A stretch of 37,696 bases of DNA from Methanothrix harundinacea (GCA_002506535.1 DAXT01000019.1:1-37696); one strand, 5' to 3'; shown: positions 7,797 to 16,253, counted from the first letter of the stretch. The notes: a model not told the origin generated them from the sequence alone. Translations and numbers: made by a program.

Positions 7797-8876
7797 TCAG
7801 GGGCCGAGGAGCCGCTCCAGGAGCCATTCCGGCTCGAACTTCACCAGGTCCGGATAGTTCTGGCCGACCCCCAGGAAGAGGACCGGCTTGCCGGTGATGT
7901 GAGATATGGATATGGCGGCGCCCCCTTTGGCGTCGGCGTCGGTCTTGGTGAGGATCGTCCCGTCTATCGGGACCGCCTCGTTGAAGAGCCTCGCCCTCTC
8001 GACGGCGTCGTTTCCCGCTATCGCCTCGTCGACGAATATCAGAAGGTCGGGCTTTACGACCCTCACGATCTTCTTCATCTGGTCCATCAGGTTGACGTTG
8101 GTGTGAAGCCTCCCGGCGGTGTCCGCGAGGACGACGTCCTTGTGGTGGGCCCGGGCGTACTCCACGGCGTCGAAGATGACGGCGGCGGGATCTTTGCCGT
8201 CCTTGTGCTTGACGAGCTTCATCTCCAGATTCTTGGCGTGGACCTCGATCTGCTCCACCGCCCCGGCCCGAAAGGTGTCCCCGGCGGCGAGGACGACGGA
8301 GTATCCCTGATCTTTGAGGTACCTCGCCACCTTCGCGATGGAGGTGGTCTTGCCGGTCCCGTTCACCCCGACGAAGACGATCTTCACCGGCTTATCCGCC
8401 TCTTTTATGAAGAGGTCGACGTCGAACCGGTTCTCCGATAGGACTTTGTTGAGGGCGGACCGGAGCGCCTCCTCGACGATCTCGCCGGTGTCGGCCCGGA
8501 TCTTCTTCTTCTTGCCCACCAGATCGTCCTTTACGGATCCTACTATCGTCTCGGCGACGGGGAGGGCGACGTCGCTCTCCAGGAGCGCCATCTCCAGATC
8601 CCAGAGGGGTCCTTTGAGGTCTTTCTCGTCGAGGACGACCTCCTGCTCAAAGATTAGGGATCTGGCCCTGGATGTGAAGGACTGCTTCGTCTTCGCCTCA
8701 TTATTTCCAGATATGGGGCGATCCACCACCGTTTCGCAGACGCCGGCCGTTGCTTCCTTCTCTCCTGCGGCGGCCTTCCCCTCCTGCCCCTCGGCCTGAG
8801 CCTCCCCCTTCTCCTGGATCTTGGCGGAGACGGCTTCTTTGAACCCCTTCAGCCTCTCCTTGAACCTGTTGAACAA
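7797..8876 (-). CDS. ftsY: Signal recognition particle receptor FtsY
   Basis: SRP receptor GTPase that docks the SRP-ribosome complex at the membrane and drives co-translational insertion. The first about 70 residues form a charged, low-complexity A region. The N domain follows (about 85-150), then the G domain: G1 GVNGTGKT (170-177), GDTFRAGA (199-206), G3 DTAGRLHTN (252-260), G4 TKTD (310-313), and the closing LFLGVGQNYPDLVKFEP. Length (359) is normal for archaeal FtsY. The start is TTG at 8876, preceded by an AGGTG-like site and separated by 11 bases from the prefoldin stop. It is the last gene of the minus-strand translation operon that starts near 12.0 kb. Confidence 0.95.
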   Translation of the reverse strand: MFNRFKERLKGFKEAVSAKIQEKGEAQAEGQEGKAAAGEKEATAGVCETVVDRPISGNNEAKTKQSFTSRARSLIFEQEVVLDEKDLKGPLWDLEMALLESDVALPVAETIVGSVKDDLVGKKKKIRADTGEIVEEALRSALNKVLSENRFDVDLFIKEADKPVKIVFVGVNGTGKTTSIAKVARYLKDQGYSVVLAAGDTFRAGAVEQIEVHAKNLEMKLVKHKDGKDPAAVIFDAVEYARAHHKDVVLADTAGRLHTNVNLMDQMKKIVRVVKPDLLIFVDEAIAGNDAVERARLFNEAVPIDGTILTKTDADAKGGAAISISHITGKPVLFLGVGQNYPDLVKFEPEWLLERLLGP

Positions 8877-8887
8877 CTCTTTCGCAC

Positions 8888-9325
8888 CTACTCAGAAAAC
8901 TGCCTCTCGTACTGGGCCGCGATCGACTGGATCTTCCCCATCTCCTCTTCGATCTTCGAGAGGGTCTGGCTGAGCTTCCCCGAGGCCTCCAGAAGCTGAG
9001 CCTTCCTGGCGTTGAGAGAGGCCTTCGCTTCTTGCGTGCTCTTCTCGATGCTAGCTCCAGCGCCGACGCCGACCACAACCCTCTCCTTTGCGGCGAGCTT
9101 TGCGTGGATGAAGGAGTCCTGGCCGATGGGCACCAGCATATCCTGGCCCTCCTCGGCGGTCTCCATCGCCTCTACGGCCTTGATCGCCTTCTCGCACCCC
9201 TCTAAAGAGAGCTGGAAGAGCCCCAGCTGCCTGACGATGGCGTCTGCCTCGGCCTGACGCTGCTGATAAACCATCAAGAGTCTCCTGACCTCCTCCTCGC
9301 TGGGAGCAGCCGGAGACTCAGCCAA
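8888..9325 (-). CDS. pfdA: Prefoldin subunit alpha
   Basis: Alpha subunit of the hexameric chaperone prefoldin (two alpha, four beta), which holds nascent proteins and passes them to the thermosome. At 145 residues it has the family layout: an N-terminal coiled-coil helix (about 10-50), a central beta-hairpin region around MLVPIGQDSFIHAKL and ERVVVGVGAGASIEKS, and a C-terminal coiled-coil helix (about 95-143). The start is TTG at 9325 inside the end of rpl18a (8-base overlap), with a GAGGTGA ribosome site about 7 bases upstream. This coupling, and its place just upstream of ftsY, match the conserved archaeal order. Confidence 0.93.
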   Translation of the reverse strand: MAESPAAPSEEEVRRLLMVYQQRQAEADAIVRQLGLFQLSLEGCEKAIKAVEAMETAEEGQDMLVPIGQDSFIHAKLAAKERVVVGVGAGASIEKSTQEAKASLNARKAQLLEASGKLSQTLSKIEEEMGKIQSIAAQYERQFSE

Positions 9326-9497
9326 GAGCCTTCACCTCTTCTATCTTCACCAGGTTTCTCTTTACCCCCTGCTCGCTTCCCAGGAGGGAGTATGCCTTCT
9401 CCGTGGCGTTCTTCTCGTTGTTGCTCTCAATGATCTTGGAGAAGGACTGCCAGTCTCTTTTTACCTTGAACTTTCCTCTCACCTCAAAATCGACCAT
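9318..9497 (-). CDS. rpl18a: 50S ribosomal protein L18Ae (LX)
   Basis: A 59-residue ribosomal protein, the short archaeal form of eukaryotic L18a/eL20. The protein begins MVDFEVRGKFKVKRDWQSF, continues with KIIESNNEKNATEKAYSLLG, and ends with KRNLVKIEEVKALG, a good match to the family's two-stranded start, single helix and final strand. Start is ATG at 9497, four bases after the eif6 stop, and the stop overlaps the prefoldin start by eight bases. Its position between eif6 and prefoldin alpha is a conserved archaeal arrangement and strengthens the call. Confidence 0.9.
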   Translation of the reverse strand: MVDFEVRGKFKVKRDWQSFSKIIESNNEKNATEKAYSLLGSEQGVKRNLVKIEEVKALG

Positions 9498-9501
9498 AAG
9501 A

Positions 9502-10191
9502 CTACCCCATAAAACCCAACGTATCTTCGATGCGGCCCAGTTCAGGACCTGTCGTATCGTCTCCTGCGACGTACCCGTTGCTGTTGGCCAGTACCCCCGA
9601 CCCCACCAGGGGCGATCCGAAGTTGACCGTCCCCACGTCCACGGGGAGGCCGAAGAGGTCTTCGAGCTCCGCGAGCTCCGCCTCCGAGAGCCTCGGATGG
9701 GCGAGAACCCCCCGGTTGGTGACGGCGGAGGTCATGCCGACGGTCTTCAGCCCCCCGATCGTCCCCCGTCTTACGTCCACCCCCAGGATCTTGCTTATGC
9801 TCTCGCAGGCCCGGTCTGAGAGCCCCGGATGGATCATGGCGGCGGTGTCGTTGGCGAGGATGACGTTTCCGGCCGCGCTAATCTTTCCCGGAAGCCTCGC
9901 CGCCTTGCCGAAGGAAGAGAGCCTCGCCAGGTCCTCGTCGCCGGCGTGAGGCGTGAGAATGAAGCCGCGGCTGTTGCCGCATATTAGAGACCCCACCACT
10001 GAGCTTGACGCCACCGATATCTTGACGGGGGAGATCCCAAGCCACCTCTCCAAGGTAGCCATCGCCTCCGGGGCCGTCTCGGGGGGGACGAGGACCGCCT
10101 CTTCGGTGCAGCAGGCGAAGACCCCCAGTAGGGAGCTTCCAGCTATCTTGAGCCGCTTATCTGATCCGTTCGCCTGCAAACTCAGCCTCAA
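9502..10191 (-). CDS. eif6: Translation initiation factor 6 (aIF6)
   Basis: Anti-association factor that binds the 50S subunit and keeps it from joining 30S too early. At about 225 residues it shows the five quasi-repeats of the pentein fold, with family hallmarks such as GNSRGFILTP, GNVILANDTAAMIHPGLS, GTIGGLKTVGMTSAVTNRG, VLAHPRLSEAE, and VNFGSPLVGSGVLANSNGYV. The start is unclear. No ATG is available near the expected N-terminus; TTG at 10191 or TTG at 10179 (with GAGG just upstream) are the options, both inside the end of rpl31e. The overlap of up to 35 bases suggests tight translational coupling. Confidence 0.94.
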   Translation of the reverse strand: MRLSLQANGSDKRLKIAGSSLLGVFACCTEEAVLVPPETAPEAMATLERWLGISPVKISVASSSVVGSLICGNSRGFILTPHAGDEDLARLSSFGKAARLPGKISAAGNVILANDTAAMIHPGLSDRACESISKILGVDVRRGTIGGLKTVGMTSAVTNRGVLAHPRLSEAELAELEDLFGLPVDVGTVNFGSPLVGSGVLANSNGYVAGDDTTGPELGRIEDTLGFMG

Positions 10192-10429
10192 CCCCGCCGT
10201 CGTCGAACTTCGCCGCCTTCACCCGGACCCTGGCCGGAGGCTTCTCTGCCCCCCTCGCCCAGATCGCCTCGTTGAGGGCGGTGCCTATCTTCACATCTTC
10301 GATGGAGGTCTTCATATGTTTTGCCAGATATTTTTTGACCTCGTAGACCGCCCTCTTGCTCCTCTTCCATCGAGGGGCCGTCTTCACTTCCCTGAGCGGT
10401 ATCGTATAAACTCTCTCTGTCTCCGCCAT
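10157..10429 (-). CDS. rpl31e: 50S ribosomal protein L31e
   Basis: Archaeal/eukaryotic ribosomal protein of the large subunit near the exit tunnel, 90 residues. Family features are plain: ERVYTIPLREVKTAPRWKRS at the start, KRAVYEVKKYLAKHMKTS, then IGTALNEAIWARGAEKPPAR and the basic VRVKAAKF strand. ATG at 10429 has a GAGG site about 8 bases upstream, and the gene follows rpl39e by 10 bases. Its end overlaps the eif6 start region. L39e-L31e-aIF6 is a standard archaeal gene string. Confidence 0.96.
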   Translation of the reverse strand: MAETERVYTIPLREVKTAPRWKRSKRAVYEVKKYLAKHMKTSIEDVKIGTALNEAIWARGAEKPPARVRVKAAKFDDGGVEAEFAGERIR

Positions 10430-10439
10430 CTATGATTCC

Positions 10440-10589
10440 TCACTCTATGTTGCTCCGTCTCCAGTGGCGCCTCTTGGGGTGGGTCACCACTTTTCGCATC
10501 GTCTTCATGATCACCCAGCCGGGGACCCGCCTGTTCTGGCTGAAGGCCTTGGCATGTCTGATCTTCTTTCCTTTGGTTCTCTTGCTCAA
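10440..10589 (-). CDS. rpl39e: 50S ribosomal protein L39e
   Basis: A 49-residue, very basic ribosomal protein lining the exit tunnel. The sequence contains KRTKGKKIRHAKAFSQNRR, VPGWVIMKTMRKVV and THPKRRHWRRS, the invariant C-terminal signature of the family. The start is TTG at 10589, preceded by GGAAGAGGA, and overlaps the upstream PP-loop gene's stop in a TTGA four-base overlap. A longer frame reading upstream exists but would run through the neighbouring gene. Family length (about 50) supports the TTG. Confidence 0.93.
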   Translation of the reverse strand: MSKRTKGKKIRHAKAFSQNRRVPGWVIMKTMRKVVTHPKRRHWRRSNIE

Positions 10590-11182
10590 ATCCTCTTCCT
10601 CCTGGTCACTCTGGTATGCATGTGATTTTTTGGAAATATCCTGGCATGGGCCTGCGGTCCGCATCTCTCCTCCAGCGCCATCCTCAGCCCCACCTCGAAG
10701 TCGGAGGCGGGGAAGAGCTCGCTTGGACGCGTCTCGAAGTCCATGTGACGGGCGGCCAGGGCGTTTATCGCCCTGGACCCGTATCCCGCGAGGGGCCTTA
10801 TGTAATGGACCCCCATCCTGTCCTCGAGGCTTTTGACCCTCTCCGGGGTCATCATGGGAACCCTATCCTCCCTCTTGGTCCCGTCGGCGAGATACTCCCA
10901 GTCCTGAGAGAGGATCTCAAGGGCTTGGCCGTGGAGGCGGTTTATCCCGTCCCTCGGGTATCCCGCGGATAGGAGCATCCCGATCGCCTCCTCAAGGAGC
11001 TCGTCCTCGAAGACGATCGTCCTGTGGGGATGGTCAAGGACCAATGCGGCCTGCCTGGCGGCTTTATCCGTTTTAAAGCCATCGAAGGCGAAGGTCACAA
11101 GCTCCACATCGAAGAACGGTTCCAGAAGAATCGAGGCCAGGGCGCTGTCCTTGCCGCCGCTGAAGAGAACTACGACCTTCAT
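10586..11182 (-). CDS. PP-loop ATP pyrophosphatase-like protein (adenine nucleotide alpha-hydrolase family)
   Basis: A 198-residue N-type ATP pyrophosphatase-like protein. It begins MKVVVLFSGGKDSALASILL, carrying the SGGxDS PP-loop that binds ATP phosphates. This family activates substrates by adenylation in tRNA modification, amidation or thiolation reactions. The remainder (LVTFAFDGFKTDKAARQAAL, MLLSAGYPRDGINRLHGQAL, VHYIRPLAGYGSRAINALAA) is typical of the archaeal orthologue found in this ribosomal operon; its substrate is not known to me. ATG 11182 overlaps the PDCD5 stop by four bases (ATGA), and its own stop overlaps rpl39e by four. Context suggests a role in translation or tRNA/ribosome modification, which is inference. 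Confidence 0.82.
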   Translation of the reverse strand: MKVVVLFSGGKDSALASILLEPFFDVELVTFAFDGFKTDKAARQAALVLDHPHRTIVFEDELLEEAIGMLLSAGYPRDGINRLHGQALEILSQDWEYLADGTKREDRVPMMTPERVKSLEDRMGVHYIRPLAGYGSRAINALAARHMDFETRPSELFPASDFEVGLRMALEERCGPQAHARIFPKNHMHTRVTRRKRI

Positions 11183-11532
11183 CGCCTGGTGATGTTGATA
11201 TCCCTCTTCTTCGGCGTGATCTGTTTGAGTATGGCTTTGAGCTGCTCGTCTGTAATGGCGCTCTGGAGCCGGCCGCTCTGGGCGAGGACCACCAGCTGGG
11301 ATTCGATCTGAGATGCGAACTCCGGGCGGGCCATCCTTATGCTGCTGAGCCTCTCCCTCGCCTCGGGGGTGAGGATCGTCCTCAGTATCGCCTGCTTTCG
11401 GGCCTCCATCTCCTGCTGGATCTGCTCCTGCTGAGACCTCTGGGCGGAGTAGACCGCGGAGTCCGCCTGCTGCCTCTGCAGCTCCTCCATCCTCTTGCGC
11501 TTCAGCTCTGCCAGCTCGTCGTCCATCTCCAT
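11179..11532 (-). CDS. DNA-binding protein, PDCD5 family
   Basis: A small helical protein of 117 residues, the archaeal relative of human programmed cell death protein 5. The family start is clear (DDELAELKRKRMEELQRQQ), followed by a glutamine-rich helix and the conserved core ARKQAILRTILTPEARERLS with IRMARPEFASQIESQL. Archaeal members bind nucleic acid in vitro and form a triple-helix bundle; their cellular role is not settled. Start is ATG 11532 with GAGG about nine bases upstream, just after the rps19e stop. Always found beside S19e in archaea, which supports the call. Confidence 0.9.
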   Translation of the reverse strand: MEMDDELAELKRKRMEELQRQQADSAVYSAQRSQQEQIQQEMEARKQAILRTILTPEARERLSSIRMARPEFASQIESQLVVLAQSGRLQSAITDEQLKAILKQITPKKRDINITRR

Positions 11533-11535
11533 GGA

Positions 11536-11985
11536 TCAATACCTCTCGAGCTCCGGGACCGACTTCTGTACCTCTATTTTGACCTGATGAGATATGTTGT
11601 CCAAGAAAGATTGGCCTGCAGGGGTCAGCTGCCGTCCTGCCTTCATCTTCTTAACGTACCCCGCCTTCTCCAGCTGCTGGAGGGCCACCCTGAGGACCGA
11701 CCCGCTCCCCTTGGCGAACTTGGCGGTGGCGCACTTTCCTCGATGTTTTCCGCCGTAGTAGGACCGGAGCCTCGATACGCCGACGGGCCCGTCGATGTAG
11801 AGGCGGCGGAGCACCGATGCGCACCTGGTGTACCACCAGTTGGGGTCTACGGGCGGCATCTCTCTGTTTACCCCGGTCTTCACGTACGCCGACCACTCGG
11901 GCGGCTCTATCTTCCCGCTGCTCCTCAGCTCTTCAGCCACGGCGTCAATGAGGTGGTTGGGAGGGACGTCATAAACGGTAGTCAA
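11536..11985 (-). CDS. rps19e: 30S ribosomal protein S19e
   Basis: Small-subunit protein needed for head assembly and 18S-type rRNA maturation. About 149 residues with family motifs: TTVYDVPPNHLIDAVAEEL, PEWSAYVKTGVNREMPP, the nearly invariant DPNWWYTRCASVLRRLY, GPVGVSRLRSYYGG, and KGSGSVLRVALQQLEKAGYV. I place the start at TTG 11985 rather than the TTG at 11994. The GGAGG ribosome site is one base from the first TTG but ten bases from the second, and archaeal S19e proteins typically begin MTTVYDVP. First gene of the minus-strand translation operon. Confidence 0.95.
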   Translation of the reverse strand: MTTVYDVPPNHLIDAVAEELRSSGKIEPPEWSAYVKTGVNREMPPVDPNWWYTRCASVLRRLYIDGPVGVSRLRSYYGGKHRGKCATAKFAKGSGSVLRVALQQLEKAGYVKKMKAGRQLTPAGQSFLDNISHQVKIEVQKSVPELERY

Positions 11986-12042
11986 ATCATTCAATCCTCC
12001 GATGCCGGATAACCGACGAATCAGAGTCCTTAAACTCCGTCA

Positions 12043-12052
12043 AGTATAAATG
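12043..12052 (-). promoter_or_regulatory. Promoter of the rps19e-ftsY translation operon
   Basis: Read on the minus strand this is CATTTATACT, a consensus archaeal TATA element about 58 bases before the S19e TTG. Transcription would start near 12018-12022 and give a leader of about 35 bases containing the GGAGG site. No other strong promoter is seen between here and ftsY. Confidence 0.5.
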
Positions 12053-12179
12053 CTTTATCCGGATCTGTCCGCCGCCGATCTCTCCGATGGGAACGAATCA
12101 AGACCCGAAAGATCGGTCTTCGACCCTTCGCCCCCCACGGACCTGCGGCGTTTCCGGGATGGAGGGACCCCCCTCCACC

Positions 12180-13379
12180 CTAAAGGAGCTCTCCGCCCTT
12201 CTCTGCGAGCCCCAGGATGTTCAAAAGGCCTATGAGGTTCTCCTTGGAGAGGCTCCCGTCAGATACCTTCTTCAGTATATCCTTGGCGTTGAAGGCGACG
12301 CCGAGGCCAGCGTTCTGGATCATGAGGCAGTCGTTGGCCCCGTCCCCTACGGCCACGATGCTGTCGGGGCTGATCCCCTCGAGCCGGGCGAGGTCGTTGA
12401 CGATCCTCCCCTTGGCGGCTCCGTCGATGATCTCCCCCTCGACCTCTCCGGTGAGGACCCCATCCTTTATCTCCAGGACGTTGGCGAAGGTGTAGTCGAA
12501 GCCGAGCCTCACTTTGAGGATGTCGGTGAAGTAGGTGAAGCCGCCGCTGATCAGGGCGGTCTTATAGCCCACCTCCTTCAGATGGTGGATCAGCTCTTCG
12601 GACCCAGGAGTGAGCTGGATGTTCTTTGCGATCTCCTCCAGGGCCTCCATGGGGGTCCCCTTGAGGAGGCGGACCCGGCTCCTGAGGGCATCGACGAAGT
12701 CCAGCTCGCCGTTCATCGCCCGCTTTGTTATCTCCTCCACCTCCCGGTCGACCCCCGCAAACGATGCCATCTGGTTTATCGTCTCGAAGTCGACGATCGT
12801 CGAGTCCATGTCGAAGACTATCAGCCGCTTCTCCTTTCTGGACTTGTCCATCTCCTGGATGACGACGTCGAGGCCGAGCTTCTCGCACTCTCTCTTCAGC
12901 TCCTCTCTCCTCACCTCAACATCGGCGGTGCCGAAGTCCATGACGAACTCTATCGATATCAGCTCGCCCCTCGCGGTGACGAGAGCCTTCTCGATGTGGA
13001 TCTCCATCTCAGCGGCGATGGTGGCGACGTCGTAGATTATCCCCTCCCTGTCCCTGGCGAGGATCGTCACCACCTGGAGGTTCTTTCCCCCCTTCCGCCT
13101 CCCCCGGTATTGATCTATGGGGAGAAAGCTGACCTCGACTCCGAGATCTGCCGCCCTTCTCTGGAGGGCGGCTTCAAGCTGCGCCGGTGTCGCGTTGGCC
13201 TTTGCGAAGTCCGCGACCATCGACATCACCAGATGGCCCTGGAGTATCCTCTGGTCGAGGTCGACGATGTTGACCTTCATCTTCGCCGGAGCCTCCAGAA
13301 GGTCGCGCATCATACCCGGCCTGTCCTTTCCCAGGACCGAGATCACCCAGAGGTCGAAGTCGCAAGCAAGTTCCGTCAT
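12180..13379 (-). CDS. serB: Phosphoserine phosphatase SerB with two ACT domains
   Basis: Catalyses the last step of serine synthesis, phosphoserine to serine. The 399-residue protein has two N-terminal ACT domains (about 9-85 and 102-178; WVISVLGKDRPGMMRDLLEA and LQVVTILARDREGIIYDVAT), which in this family sense amino acids such as serine. A C-terminal HAD phosphatase follows: motif I DMDSTIVD (catalytic D190 and D192), motif II SGGF (S278), Lys323, and motif III GDGANDC (345-351). I chose ATG 13379: an upstream in-frame start at 13418 would precede the transcription start predicted from the TATA-like element at 13425-13433. Monocistronic; divergent from aglB. Confidence 0.93.
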   Translation of the reverse strand: MTELACDFDLWVISVLGKDRPGMMRDLLEAPAKMKVNIVDLDQRILQGHLVMSMVADFAKANATPAQLEAALQRRAADLGVEVSFLPIDQYRGRRKGGKNLQVVTILARDREGIIYDVATIAAEMEIHIEKALVTARGELISIEFVMDFGTADVEVRREELKRECEKLGLDVVIQEMDKSRKEKRLIVFDMDSTIVDFETINQMASFAGVDREVEEITKRAMNGELDFVDALRSRVRLLKGTPMEALEEIAKNIQLTPGSEELIHHLKEVGYKTALISGGFTYFTDILKVRLGFDYTFANVLEIKDGVLTGEVEGEIIDGAAKGRIVNDLARLEGISPDSIVAVGDGANDCLMIQNAGLGVAFNAKDILKKVSDGSLSKENLIGLLNILGLAEKGGELL

Positions 13380-13424
13380 CGATCCATCTCTCTCATCTGA
13401 CCCTGGTGGTGATAGCATCCGAGC

Positions 13425-13433
13425 CTAAATACT
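13425..13433 (-). promoter_or_regulatory. TATA box for serB
   Basis: The minus-strand AGTATTTAG in an A-rich context lies about 46-54 bases upstream of the serB ATG. It places the mRNA start between the two candidate start codons and favours the inner ATG at 13379. Confidence 0.4.
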
Positions 13434-13616
13434 TTTTTCAGCGCTGGCGGGAGGGGCGGCCTTCTCGGGGTCGGTGCCTTCGATCTGCCGGTCTCTCTGA
13501 TCCTGAAGACGACCCTCTTATCCATAAGGGTTAATAGGATTCGAGATCCAGGCGAGAGCTGGAACAGGTGGGATAGGCCGCCGTTCACTCTCATAAGAGG
13601 CGCGAGGTCGATTTTG

Positions 13617-15797
13617 ATGGATCGAGGCGGTCGTCATGAGGCTATGGCCATTCTCGCGGCCTTCTTCATCAGCCTGCTGTTGAGGCTCATTCCGGCGAAG
13701 AACGCCATAGTCGACGGGGCCGTCCTCTTCTACGGATACGACTCCTTCTACCATATCCGCCGGATCCATTATACCGCCGAGAACTTTCCCTCTCCCCTCT
13801 GGTTCGACTCGTACCTCAACCATCCCCAGGGGCTCGATCTCCTCTGGCCCCCCCTCTTCGACCAGGTCGTGGCGGGGGCGGCCCTCCTCTTCGGAGGGGG
13901 CGCACCGGCCGTCGAGATGGCAGGAGCCTTGGCGCCGCCCGTCCTGGGGGCTCTTGCGATCCCGGTACTTTACCTCCTGGCCAAGAAGCTCTTCGGGGTC
14001 CGGGTGGCGATCCTATCGGCGTTCCTCCTGGCCGTCGATCCAAAGCATATCGGCAGAACCCATTTCGGATTTACAGATCACGACGCCCTGGAGTCGCTTC
14101 TGATCCTGGGAGCGCTCCTACTCCTGGCCTATGCCCTCACCGAGAGGGATAGACGGGTCTGGTTTGGGGCCGCCGCCGGGGTTTTTTTGGCGGCCGTCGG
14201 CTATACCTGGCTCGGGGCGCCGATCTACATGGGGATGATCCTGATCTATGCGACGGTCCAGGCGGCCTTTGATCTCCGGGATGGTGGCACCCCGGCGGAG
14301 ACGGTGGTCCCCCTGGCCGCCGCCTTCGGGGCGGCTCTCCTCCTCCACCTCCCTTTCCGGGAAGAGGCGTGGCTCCATCCGTCCTTCCTCGGATCCCTGG
14401 GGGCGCTGGCGGCGCTGGCGTTCATATACCTCCTATACCGCCTATTCGAGGCGAAGACTGCAAGCTGGCTCTTCTTCGTCCCGGCGGTGGCCGTCTGCGT
14501 CTACATCGCCGCGATCCTCGGCCACAGCTGCGGGATGATTCGGGGGGCCGGGTCTCTCTTCTGGGAGGGGATAGGCTACTTCTTCTTCGGCGGGGTCGCC
14601 GGAGGCGGCATATTGGAGGCGACTGCGATCTACAAGCTCATCGATCTCGTCTCCCTCCCCGCCCTCGGCCTCGCCTTCTCCGCCCTGGGGCTCTGTATTG
14701 TGATCCGGCTTCTGTGGAGCGCCCCCATCCCGAGAGATCGTCTCCTCTTCCTCGTCTGGACCGTCTTCTCCCTTGGTCTATTGATCCCTCAGGTCCGGTT
14801 CATCTACCTCTTCTCGTTATCTTCGTCCGTCTTGATCGCCCTTTTATTCTACTCCGTCTCTGACCGGATCGAAGGGTCCAAGAGGTTGAGGCGATCGTCA
14901 AAGACCCCCCTCTCTATCGCCTTTCTGGCGGTCCTCCTCCTCCCCAGCCTCGCAGGAGTTGTGACGATCTCCGGGGATAGGCCGGAGATCTCAGGGGACT
15001 GGGCAGAGACCCTCGAATGGCTTTCGGAGAATACCCCCGAGACGGCAGGGTTCCTGAGGCCGGATCGGCCCGCAGAGTATGGAGTTCTCAGCTGGTGGGA
15101 TTACGGCAACTGGATCCTCCTCCAGTCGAGAAGGCCGGTGGTGGCCAACAACTTCCAGGCCGGGGCACAGGACGCTGCCAGGTTCTTCCTCTCCGAGACC
15201 GAGGACGAGGCGATCGCCGTAGCCGAGGCGAGGGACGTCCGATACGTCATCACCGACTATAAGATCGTCTACACCAAGCTTCCGGCGATCCCCCCCTGGA
15301 TCGGCGAAGATCCCGATAGCTACATCGTAATATCCACAGATCCCGATATCGTCACCTTCGAGCACACCAAGAGGTTTCTATCGACGACCCTCGCCAGGCT
15401 TCACCTCTTCGACTCCTCGGACTTGGGCTCCTTCCGCCTCGTCTTCGAGTCGAAGGCGACAAAGGGGTTCGGGTATCCGACGAAGGAGGTGAAGGTCTTC
15501 GAGCGGGTCGCCGGCGCCAGGATATCGGGGACGACCCCTTACGAGAGGCCGATGGGGGTGATCCTGGAGATGACCTCAAACCAGGGCAGGAGGTTCCATT
15601 ACTATAACTCAGCTATGCCGGTGGACGGCCGCTACGAGATCACCGTCCCCTATTCGACGGACGGGGGGGGGCAGATCCGTTCCGTCGGTCCCTACCTGGT
15701 GGGGCCTGTGGAGGATTTCGCCGGAGGGGACTATCGGATCGTCGATCTGACGGAGGAGGACGTCCTCTCCGGGAGGGGCGTCGAGGTGAACTTCTGA
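13617..15797 (+). CDS. aglB: Oligosaccharyltransferase AglB (STT3 family)
   Basis: Membrane enzyme that transfers lipid-linked glycans to asparagine in N-x-S/T sequons of surface proteins such as S-layer and archaellins. About 726 residues: a multi-helix N-terminal membrane domain carrying the first acidic motif FYGYDSFYHIR (D42) in the first external loop and FTDHDALES in the second, then a soluble C-terminal domain with the catalytic WWDYG motif (493-497, in SWWDYGNWILL). The start is ATG 13617, with GAGGT eight bases upstream; the in-frame TTG just before it is too close to that site. No glycan-assembly genes sit beside it in this window. The exported PPC and TPR proteins nearby may be among its substrates, which is inference. 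Confidence 0.93.
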   Translation: MDRGGRHEAMAILAAFFISLLLRLIPAKNAIVDGAVLFYGYDSFYHIRRIHYTAENFPSPLWFDSYLNHPQGLDLLWPPLFDQVVAGAALLFGGGAPAVEMAGALAPPVLGALAIPVLYLLAKKLFGVRVAILSAFLLAVDPKHIGRTHFGFTDHDALESLLILGALLLLAYALTERDRRVWFGAAAGVFLAAVGYTWLGAPIYMGMILIYATVQAAFDLRDGGTPAETVVPLAAAFGAALLLHLPFREEAWLHPSFLGSLGALAALAFIYLLYRLFEAKTASWLFFVPAVAVCVYIAAILGHSCGMIRGAGSLFWEGIGYFFFGGVAGGGILEATAIYKLIDLVSLPALGLAFSALGLCIVIRLLWSAPIPRDRLLFLVWTVFSLGLLIPQVRFIYLFSLSSSVLIALLFYSVSDRIEGSKRLRRSSKTPLSIAFLAVLLLPSLAGVVTISGDRPEISGDWAETLEWLSENTPETAGFLRPDRPAEYGVLSWWDYGNWILLQSRRPVVANNFQAGAQDAARFFLSETEDEAIAVAEARDVRYVITDYKIVYTKLPAIPPWIGEDPDSYIVISTDPDIVTFEHTKRFLSTTLARLHLFDSSDLGSFRLVFESKATKGFGYPTKEVKVFERVAGARISGTTPYERPMGVILEMTSNQGRRFHYYNSAMPVDGRYEITVPYSTDGGGQIRSVGPYLVGPVEDFAGGDYRIVDLTEEDVLSGRGVEVNF

Positions 15798-15836
15798 CCC
15801 GAAGAGGGGTCGGGGGAAAGGAGGGTCCGTTTCGGA

Positions 15837-16253
15837 TCAGAGGAGGAGCTGGCAGCAGGTCTTGATGCAGATTCCGGGAACTACAGCCCTCCCCTCCCGG
15901 TCCAGAGCCCTGATGACATCCCAGTTCTCCGTCCCCGGCTGCAGCCAGAAGGTATCAAACCCGATCTCTTTTGCCTCATCGGCTAGGCCGGCGACCGCCT
16001 CGGGACGCCTGAAGACGTCGACGATCTCGATCTTCTCGGGTACCTCCCGAAGGGAACCCAGGACCCTCTCCCCCAGGATCTCCTCCCCCCGGTGCTCGGG
16101 GTTGATCAGGTAGATCTTGAAGCCGTACCTCTTGACCACCTCCGATACAAAGTAGCTCGGACGGTGCGGGTCCGGGGATATCCCTACGACGGCGACGGTT
16201 CTGCTCTTCTTCAGAAGATCCCTGAGGCCTTCGTGGTCTTCTATTATGGTCAA
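15837..16253 (-). CDS. CoA-binding domain protein (YccU-like)
   Basis: A single Rossmann-type CoA-binding domain of 138 residues, the same fold as the nucleotide-binding part of succinyl-CoA synthetase alpha. Seen: VAVVGISPDPHRPSYFVSEV (glycine-rich loop), YGFKIYLINPEHRGEEILGE, then EIVDVFRRPEAVAGLADEA, FWLQPGTENWDVI and the C-terminal cysteine pair in GICIKTCCQLLL. Such stand-alone proteins are widespread, and their function is not established. The start is TTG 16253, overlapping the stop of the TPR gene in a TTGA four-base overlap, so the two are likely co-translated although one product is exported and the other cytoplasmic. Confidence 0.85.
   Translation of the reverse strand: MTIIEDHEGLRDLLKKSRTVAVVGISPDPHRPSYFVSEVVKRYGFKIYLINPEHRGEEILGERVLGSLREVPEKIEIVDVFRRPEAVAGLADEAKEIGFDTFWLQPGTENWDVIRALDREGRAVVPGICIKTCCQLLL

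Noticed and set aside
12087..13400. 437-codon plus-strand frame opposite serB
   Set aside because: The minus strand encodes an intact SerB with all motifs; the plus frame shows only Leu/Val/Asp-rich shadow composition.
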